Assembly (NCBI RefSeq): GCF_000003605.2
Contig: NW_003149267.1
Span: 504,195 to 530,178, forward strand
From: Saccoglossus kowalevskii
Lineage: Eukaryota; Hemichordata; Enteropneusta; Harrimaniidae
Direction: 5' to 3'
Length of the DNA stretch: 25,984 nt
Part shown: piece by piece, positions 9,720-25,984 of the stretch
Layout: each line of letters starts with the position of its first letter
Position numbering within the stretch: the stretch's first letter is position 1
Program-made: the position numbers and the translations under genes
Notes under the pieces: model-generated
Database searches by the model: none
What the model saw: only the letters and a program-made list of their open reading frames with translations
Told to the model about the DNA's origin: nothing

Positions 9720-10265
9720 GCCACAGCTTCTATGCGCGCAGCGACTCTACTTGCACGCAAAATTTGAATCATAGTATGTTTAGAGCAGCAGAACTAAGTA
9801 TCTAGACATGAGAAGAATTATACTGCATAAATCGTTTTTCGATCGCTGAATACGAGAAAAAGACTTTGAAAATACACCTTCCTGAATTTTCGAGGTATAT
9901 CTTTGTCTGGGAAAGGGATGAACAAATACAAAACCGTGCGAGCAGACGATGGAACAGACAGTTCTGTGCATTGCATTGCAGCACTCAATGCGCCATGCCT
10001 TACTTACCGGACTTCAGCTGCCATTTTGAAAATGCATGATTACATCTTTGGCTAAAATGACTTTTAATTCAAATCAAGTCTTACTATTTCTACATCATGT
10101 CTTAGTATTACCATGGCAACCATGTTATGCATGTTCACGCTTTTCTCGACAGATAGGCATCAGCGAACCGTGTAAATTACGTCATCGACATGTTCATTAT
10201 TAGTGGAGTGAACACTAATTTAGTACAAATATATAAGAAGGAAGGCCTATCGAATGTCTACTTCA
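9720..10265. other. Intergenic DNA, no gene seen
   Basis: Two short minus-strand frames (9780-9971 and 9802-9984) overlap in different frames and show no domain. A palindromic CCATGGCAACCATG patch lies at 10111-10124. Confidence 0.45.
10107..10120 (-). promoter_or_regulatory. Second X-box-like site
   Basis: On the minus strand this reads GTTGCCATGGTAAT, one base short of the palindromic X-box GTTGCCATGGTAAC. It lies about 0.7 kb past the end of the Tctex1 gene, too far for certain relevance. Its similarity to the site at 8739 is noted; chance is possible. Confidence 0.25.
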
Positions 10266-10370
10266 CGTCAATGTGATTTATTCCTCTCTCTGCCATGCAG
10301 GTGGCTTGGTTATGCCGGGTCACCTGCCTTCTAACCCCATACCTGCCAACACGACCCAGCAACAACAAAA

Positions 10371-10666
10371 CAAACTTAATGTATTATATGGACTGATTAT
10401 AAAGCTCAGACATAACCTTTGTAAGTGTGTCTCCGATGATTATCATGTTTTCTCGATGTACATTATTGTTTTGCGCGACTATATAATTATCCCGGCTATC
10501 GGGGCTTGTGATCTCTATATGGCTAAACTTCAGTCAATAACTTTAATTGTTGTCATTAAATAAAACAAACTTAATGTATTTTATCGACTTTTCATACAGC
10601 TCAGACGTAACCTTTGTAAGTGTTCCCTCTCTATCATGTTTATTCTCGATGTACAATTGCACGACT
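10371..10666 (+). repeat. Local direct duplication, 195-bp offset
   Basis: The stretch from CAAACTTAATGTATT (10371) to GCGCGACT (10480) recurs at 10566-10666. Shared phrases in order are AGCTCAGAC-TAACCTTTGTAAGTGT, TATCATGTTT and TCTCGATGTACA. About 85 bp of unrelated sequence separates the copies. There is no open frame common to both. Confidence 0.75.
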
Positions 10667-10697
10667 CCACAGTTCTATCAGGTATTATTCAAGTTAA

Positions 10698-10822
10698 AAG
10701 GCGGTGGTAGTCGTGCCGCGTCTTGTTCGATATGGGACTCATAGCGACGTACACAACGCGTGTAAAATACATTGTTTGTTTACATGAACTGTTAACACGC
10801 GCTGTGCGACGACCACCACCCT
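10698..10822 (+). mobile_element. TTAA-flanked inverted-repeat element, short form copy 2 (125 bp)
   Basis: TTAA flanks lie at 10694-10697 and 10823-10826. The left end AAGGCGGTGGTAGTCGTGCC pairs with AGGGTGGTGGTCGTCGCACA, the right end in reverse complement. The interior is nearly the same as the copy at 8345-8469 (GGGACTCATAGCGACGTA, ACAACGCGTGTAAAATACAT), so these two are recent relatives. Confidence 0.88.
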
Positions 10823-10829
10823 TTAATCT

Positions 10830-12200
10830 TATATTCAGATCTCCCAGAAATAAACATTTACTTATTGGCATGGAAACCAATCTGTATACGGACGTGACTC
10901 GTCTTTCACAACTATATATATTGTAAAACTCCTTCAATGCGATTCCAATGTATAACATAATTTACATGTTATTTTCATCGTATTAGTGTATATAAGTACA
11001 AACGATTGCCTCACACGTCGAGAGAATTCTCGTACGCGTAGATTTTAACTATTTATAAAGGAAGTAATTCGTGAAATAAACCCTTAATGTACTTTGTATG
11101 GGTGCACTGTGTCGTTACTAACACGCATTGCCGTCACCATAGTTACTATACACATGTGATTAGCCAGTAGACACTGTAGCAAATCAATGGGGACTTGACT
11201 TACTGTTAAACCTTTTTTTTTTGACAGGCAATTAATTTCACTTTTTGATCTTTTGGTCATATTTGCTGGGTTTTCAGTTAACAAATTTGCCAGTCAAACA
11301 ATACTGCTGTTTTACATGTTCGCGTGGATATAACTTGAATTTTTAAATTAAAAAATTAAAACCCAAGTGAATAAAATAATGCATGTACAGTATATAGAAT
11401 CATTTTGAATATAGAATAAGTCAAATCATTATTGTATTTGCTACAACCCCCCCCCCCTCATCACTGGATGCCAAGACTCACATATCTGATGCACACACTG
11501 ACATGTATGTGTGCATATCTATATTTGAAGCATACGATCAATAACATTGTCTGTCAGAAAATTTTGAGATCACACTGTAAACAGGTTCATCTCGTTTTCC
11601 TAATTTAATGGCATTTCGAAGCTTACCTGTAAGTCATCTACTAACAATGTGTTAACAATGTGGGTGTTATCTGAATACTACAAGTACGCACCATGGGAAA
11701 TATACGAATTCTGCAAAGTACATCGTATTCATGCATGGATTTACACTCGGTCCCAATTGTCTCATTCATGCATTCTTTTTTAATTTCGTCAGATCAGTGC
11801 GTGTTTGTCTGTTAGAACAAAAAGCAAGGTTTGTTCTTCCGTCTTGCATCGACACTGCCAGGTCAAATGTCAGTGTTCCCTTATATCAGTCATCTATTGT
11901 GACGCCATATCATCAGGTGAGGGGCGGTGTTCTGCTTTCATCGAAACAAGACAATTCATGTACAGTACACGTAATCATATCATTTCACCTCATGTGGTTT
12001 ATTCTATCAGAAATTGTTTAGTTGTTAGCACAAATGAATTGCGAAAAAAAATTATAGATGTTGAATGATTTTGTCCAAGTATTTTTTCAGTTTCTTTGTT
12101 ATAATAGCTGATTATTTAGTATTATAAGGTTTCATTAGTAGTACTTTATGACTTGTTTGTCAGACTTACAGTGGCTGTCCCCAGAATGTGATATAGAATA
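10830..12200. other. Intergenic DNA, no gene seen
   Basis: AT-rich, with a poly-T run near 11215 and a poly-C run near 11448. Plus-strand frames at 11731-12021 and 11805-12068 overlap in different phases without a domain. No exon with matching splice signals was recognised. Confidence 0.45.
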
Positions 12201-12204
12201 TTAA

Positions 12205-12325
12205 AAGAAGACGGTTGTCGTCGAGCGCGTTCGAATTTCTTGTAAGCAGACAATGTACATTGTATGCACTGTGTACGTTGCTATGGAATCCATAACACGA
12301 CGCGATGGCACGACCACGGCTATGT
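12205..12325 (-). mobile_element. TTAA-flanked inverted-repeat element, short form copy 3, inverted and diverged
   Basis: TTAA flanks lie at 12201-12204 and 12326-12329. In reverse complement it matches the other short copies in order: GCCGTGGTCGTGCC, TATGGATTCCATAGCAACGTACAC, ATTGTCTGCTTACA, and an end CGAACGCGCTCGACGACAAC. It is more diverged than the copies at 8345 and 10698. Confidence 0.78.
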
Positions 12326-12329
12326 TTAA

Positions 12330-13700
12330 TACTCGTATGCTTTTCAATCGGGGTGACTTAATTATGTAAATTATCGTGATGTTTTGTTTACATACGAAGA
12401 TAAAACGTTCACATTTCATGTACAAGACTGGAAATATAGAAATATGTTTGGCTGTAAGTCTTATTTTTTATTTTCTTATTTTCAATGATAGAACTCAGGC
12501 TAAATTTTAACAATCAGAATACTCGAGCCAGATAGTAACTCGTGATGCTGGTCGTTTAATAGTCACACTAGAAAATGCAGTGCGCTCTTCATGGTCTGTA
12601 AACAACTTTTATTAATCGTTCAATTTTCCATTCACAAATATTTCAATAAACTTTACAAGGTAAAAATAGTTTTACTAACAATCTTCTGACATATATTTGT
12701 TTTAAGAAACTATAATAACGCGTTCAACCGAAGGGGCGAGAGGGAAGAATACATTTATTTTACAATGATTGATGAAGACGTCAAAAAATTGAATAAACGA
12801 TTCGCTAAAAACAGCGACAATTCCATGTGATGAAGATTGGCAAAATGAAACGTCAAACGATTTATATGTCTGTAAATAAGATAATTTGCATAGACGATAG
12901 ATGCATTAAACATGTGTAAATAACGCCGGTTCCCGCAGAATGAGGGTTGATATTTCTGTGCTGAATTACCGGGGAACGTCTGCCAACGACAATTGTACGC
13001 AAAGGCTCATGGGACAAGCATGGAGCTAAAAATGGACGAGGTACACGTCTAGGGAATTCTCTCACTTTAACACAGTTTGATTATAAAGTTGACGTATTAA
13101 TGGGATAAGTACAGAGAGAATCTTTACTTATGTCGTGTCGGTACACTAGTACTGATTGTCTAAATAGGTGCAAAAGTAGTTCGCTGAAATGGAAATCATT
13201 TTCAAAAATTATATTGGAAGAAGTGATAGTTGTTTTGGACGACAGAGTGTTTCCACCATGATAAGTTTGAAAATTGCTCCAGAAGTCGCGAATGGTTTAT
13301 TTGGAGTGAGAAGGGGTTACTTAAACGTTGAAAAAGTTGTCTAAAATTCCGAGAGATAGTAGAAAGTTTTATTGGTAGTGCGACGAGTTATATTCAGCGT
13401 CAAAAAATCGTGTCTGTTAAGTCCGAACACCGCTGTTCCAAAACCAAGTAGTCTGAACTGGAGTTTAAAAGACAGGAACATTTCAATGGTTGCCCTCAAA
13501 ATCAACATCATAGCTTGCAACAGTTCTGTTGAAAAAACATCGAAACAGTTTTAAATTAGTTTACGAAGCCTGGAAGGCCGGGTGAAAAGGTGAAAAAGCC
13601 TGAAGTTTGATTGGAGGACAGAAAAGACTTTCGTAAAGTAGCTTGTGTAGGCTGGAACATGGAACTATAAACCCCATGGCTGGAACATTGTTTCGGAGGC
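12330..13700. other. Intergenic DNA, no gene assigned
   Basis: Mixed composition. Around 12920-13060 there is a more CpG-containing patch with a 67-codon minus-strand frame (12862-13065) that I do not recognise. From about 13170 onward the plus strand is purine-rich, with recurring GAAAAAGTTGT-like phrases that lead into the 21-bp repeat. Confidence 0.4.
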
Positions 13701-13707
13701 GGAAAAG

Positions 13708-13821
13708 TTGTTTTGAAAGTCACGGAACCTTGTAAAGTTGTATAGCAAGTCCAAAATGTTATTCAAAACGACCAGAATGCTGTATGAAAAGACCAAGGCG
13801 TTGTATGGACGGGAAATTGGT
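13708..13821 (+). repeat. Imperfect 21-bp tandem repeat
   Basis: Four adjoining 21-bp units are clear: 13738-13758 (TTGTATAGCAAGTCCAAAATG), 13759-13779, 13780-13800 and 13801-13821. A fifth, offset unit starts at 13708. Read on the plus strand the units give heptads of the type L-Y/F-x-K-S/T-x-x, with a stop just upstream. The open minus-strand frame 13665-13985 across it is hydrophobic for the same reason. It could be a decayed minisatellite or a decayed coiled-coil coding segment. Confidence 0.6.
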
Positions 13822-14202
13822 ATTGGGAGAAAAACAAGTTGATCGAAATTTGTGGGGAGGTTACTTTTGAAAACAAGAAATATGCATACAATTTCAGTCA
13901 AATTGCCTCGATTGTCAGGAAATAAGTCTGAAAAATTACAAATTATTATTTTTCCAAGGTGAACAAATCTCGATCGAAAGCCCAAATACCACAGCTGTCA
14001 AGGAACTGTCTGGTCTGGTTGTGTAAGTTGTATGACAAGTATACACACCGTGTAGCAAAGACAGGGAAGATGACTGTAAATATAACAGGCTGTAATGTTC
14101 ATTGTATTCAAGAATGTTTTTTATTTATAATTACACATTTGTGTGTTCTAAATGCATTACAATATTAATACGTAGATCCTAAAGTTGTAGTCAAGCTCCC
14201 TG

Positions 14203-14257
14203 CCCCAATCTCAACGTGTTTTTTTTTTCTTAACCGCCCTCAGCGTTGAAATTGGGG
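14203..14257. repeat. Hairpin with poly-T loop and adjoining poly-G run
   Basis: CCCCAATCTCAACG (14203-14216) pairs with CGTTGAAATTGGGG (14244-14257) with one mismatch. The 27-nt loop begins with a run of T. A run of ten G lies immediately to the right (about 14262-14271). Confidence 0.65.
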
Positions 14258-14274
14258 CCGGGGGGGGGGTAAGA

Positions 14275-15230
14275 TTACTATTTTAGACAGGGTCTGTGAT
14301 ATCTATCATCAACTGTAGTTATATTCAGCTTTATTCGCAAAAAATGCACGAATATATATTTTTTTATTCGTAAAATATCATTTCCATTCAGAACGGCTTT
14401 CTTGCATATATTGTTCGACATTGAGGGCGCCTAAACATTTTTAACGCTTGCAAATGTGGACGTCCACTTACTCAAAATAAAGCCCTTCCTGATTGGATTA
14501 TTTTGTACTGACTTAGTATTATGTAGAACTCATGATAATGTTACAATACTATTTCCAGTTTGGCCAATTTAAAATTCAACAACTATTTAGATTTGTAAAA
14601 AAGTATATTCATAAAACCTTTTTAATGTTGTCCCAGGTTATTTTTTGGGTGTAATATAACTGGAAACTTGTATTATATGCCACAATATGGCGTGGCAATA
14701 AGAAAAACCGTCTTATCCATTTTTGTCATCTGGAAAACAGGGTCCAGCAGAACTGGTAACACATCACATGCCTTTTATTGTGATGGGCACCCTCTATAGT
14801 CATCCACCATACAATTTTAAAGGTTAAAGGGTACTTTCCATTGGTTTGTTGTCATAGAAACAAAACTGCAGTAGAACATGGTTTATTTAAATGGTAAACA
14901 AGTTGGTGGGAATTTGTATCAGCATGGAAGCATGGTGGGAATACGTCAAAAATTAAGCATATATTCTCAAAACTGATATTTTTACAAGAAATAATTTATT
15001 GAAAGCATCCAAGTGCATGATTCAGTGCTGCAATGAATTATGGAAAATGTTACAGTCAAGCCTTCACTCAAAACATAATACAAAAATCTTGCTACTAGAA
15101 TGGTATTGCTGCTAATGTTGTGAGCAACCATTTACCATAGCATCCGTTTTTAGCCATCCTTTACTTGTAGTATAAATCGCATGGAAAAAAAAAATGCTTG
15201 AAATAGCTTGTCTTTTCAGTATGAAAATAT
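14275..15230. other. Intergenic DNA, no gene seen
   Basis: AT-rich, with no open frame of note and no inverted-repeat element recognised before the one at 15238. Confidence 0.5.
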
Positions 15231-15237
15231 TATATTA

Positions 15238-15439
15238 GGGATTGACCATTACAAAGTGTGGGGGCTGGATTTTGAAAAATTTGGAAAAATACTACAGGAA
15301 AAAATACATTTGTGAAATAAAATCTTGTACATAAAAGAAAATCCGAAACAAATTTTTACAAAAAATATCATCATGAAAACATCATAGCTCTAAACGAAGT
15401 AAAGAAAAAATCTAAAAAAAATGCCTAATGGTCAATCCC
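15238..15439. mobile_element. Miniature inverted-repeat element with TTA target duplication (Harbinger-like)
   Basis: The ends are perfect inverted repeats GGGATTGACCATTA and TAATGGTCAATCCC. Outside each lies TTA (15235-15237 and 15440-15442). A 3-bp TTA/TAA duplication is the known target preference of PIF/Harbinger transposons. The 202-bp A-rich body has no coding frame, so it would be non-autonomous. The perfect ends and TSD suggest a rather recent insertion. Confidence 0.82.
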
Positions 15440-15500
15440 TTAGGAAAGAAAACCAAGGTACTAGTATTACATTGCATAGAGTGCTTGGGTGATGTGTATT

Positions 15501-15586
15501 GGGGTGGGGATGGTGGGGTGTTGTGGCTGGTGGTGGGTGTGGGGTGGTTTTGGTTGCGGGAGGGAGGGATTGTGGTGGAAGCGGGG
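15501..15586 (+). repeat. G-rich tract with quadruplex potential
   Basis: On the plus strand many G runs occur close together: GGGG at 15501, 15506, 15515, 15541 and 15583, and GGG at 15535 and nearby. The proline-rich minus-strand frames 15412-15609 and 15432-15674 are artefacts of this composition. Confidence 0.75.
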
Positions 15587-15599
15587 TATATGCACATAG

Positions 15600-16060
15600 A
15601 ATGATACAAGTATTAATACCCAGAAAAAAAGATAAATGTTTCTGGTAATTTGTTGGGATTTTATTTATTTCCAAAACTCTGACGAAAAATGTAAAAAAAA
15701 AAGATTGACGGGCAATATTTTAAGTAATACGAGTCAAGACCAGTAACTTGAATACTTTTTTCAAACATGACTTTCAATAACTTAATTAAAATTAATGTAT
15801 ACAGATTTGATTGGAACCAAAATTTGATCAAATTAAAAAATATACATGTGTACATGGTTCATTTGCGTACTAAATTTCGTTTGCAATGGTACGAATTTTC
15901 TGAAATATCAGTTCAACAAACTAGGAATGGTCAGTCACACAAAAGTCAAAAAGTACCACCAATAGATGTATATTTCACCGAACACTATGGAACAAGCCGC
16001 AAGAATTTTGCCAATACAAGATTAACAAATACACACCGCATTTTCAGACTTTTGATACCG
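15600..16060. other. Region beyond the membralin 3' end, no gene assigned
   Basis: A plus-strand frame of 113 codons (15767-16108) is open but A/T-rich, has no recognisable domain, and runs antisense to the likely membralin 3' end. I do not call it a gene. Confidence 0.4.
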
Positions 16061-16065
16061 AGTGA

Positions 16066-16071
16066 TTTATT
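16066..16071 (-). terminator. Candidate poly(A) signal for membralin
   Basis: TTTATT on the plus strand is AATAAA on the minus strand, about 420 nt past the stop codon. Other AATAAA-like sites lie near 15660-15668, so the true 3' end is not fixed. Confidence 0.4.
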
Positions 16072-16154
16072 CAATAACGTTGTAGAAAGAATTAAGATTA
16101 AAACATGATGCCTACTGACGCCATTTTTTCCCATTCATTTTCACCAGGTAATGT

Positions 16155-16393
16155 GTTAACCTTTTCACCACCAGTTCCCTATTCCCTCACAAATTAACAA
16201 AACAGTTCCATTTATAGTCTGCAATTTTTTTCAGAAGATTGGGACAAAAGTAGCCAAATTTTTTGGGTAAAAACTAAAAATTGACTCAATTATTATCTGT
16301 TGGCTCCAAAATTAAGGTTCATTTCCAGAAATATTGAAGAATGTGAGAAAAAAGTGCAGAATAATTCCGGCAAGAAAGTCTGGTGGTGAAAAC
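16155..16393 (+). repeat. Dispersed repeat, copy A (in membralin 3' UTR)
   Basis: This stretch matches the reverse complement of 19261-19490 along its length. Shared runs include TCTGTTGGCTCCAAAATTA, ATATTGAAGAAT and AGAAAGTCTGGTGGTGAA. The ends are TTAA.CTTTTCACCA.CAGTTCCCT and GGTGGTGAA. There is no coding frame and no obvious terminal inverted repeat. The family is unknown. Confidence 0.85.
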
Positions 16394-16493
16394 GTCAAGT
16401 CAAATGTGAATATTTCCAGTATCCTTCATTCATTTCATGATTGGCATTTAAACAGTTTGATGAGACTGAAAGACTTGTCAATTGTTGTAATAG

Positions 16494-25967
<9,474 letters not shown>

Positions 25968-25984
25968 TTACATGTACAGATTGC

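Noticed and set aside
13665-13985. 106-codon hydrophobic minus-strand frame
   Set aside because: It is antisense to the 21-bp repeat, and the hydrophobicity comes from that repeat. No family recognised.
15412-15674. Proline-rich minus-strand frames
   Set aside because: Translation of the G-rich tract; no independent coding evidence.
15767-16108. 113-codon plus-strand frame
   Set aside because: A/T-rich with no domain; antisense to the membralin 3' end. It may be part of an unknown repeat.

Overview
This window looks like nuclear DNA of an invertebrate animal, probably marine. It is AT-rich and gene-poor, has GT-AG introns, and carries many short inverted-repeat transposons and decayed retrotransposon remains. 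I see no operons, ribosome binding sites or CRISPR arrays. A lophotrochozoan or an invertebrate deuterostome would fit, but the sequence alone does not settle the phylum.

Two genes are well supported. The right third (16494-25892, minus strand) holds nine exons of membralin (TMEM259), a multi-pass ER membrane protein. The first exon(s), with the start codon, lie beyond the right edge. All eight introns have GT-AG ends and the codon phases join without a break into 574 residues. The last exon adds an acidic, Asn-rich tail built on a 14-residue tandem repeat. The second gene (8995-9417, plus strand) is an uninterrupted Tctex1-domain dynein light chain of 140 residues with a plausible poly(A) signal.

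The left third (1-8300) has no intact gene. It holds a decayed BEL/Pao-type retrotransposon: a Gag-like fragment at 3602-4054 and a Pol fragment at 5319-6612. Between them lie a TA-flanked inverted-repeat element (4131-4534) and a CpG-rich foldback (4734-5066). The Tctex1 gene sits among members of a TTAA-flanked miniature element family (7662-7971, 8345-8469, 10698-10822, 12205-12325). The interval 12.3-16 kb is mostly unassigned, with an imperfect 21-bp repeat, a poly-T/poly-G hairpin, a TTA-flanked Harbinger-like miniature element (15238-15439) and a G-rich tract.

The membralin introns hold a second miniature element family with TACTGT...ACAGTA ends, including one element nested in another with a reconstructable TA target. 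A dispersed repeat is present in opposite orientations in the 3' UTR and in an intron of membralin, so the pre-mRNA could fold on itself. I found no multi-gene system. The interest lies in transposon structure, the lineage-specific membralin tail and the intronless dynein light chain.
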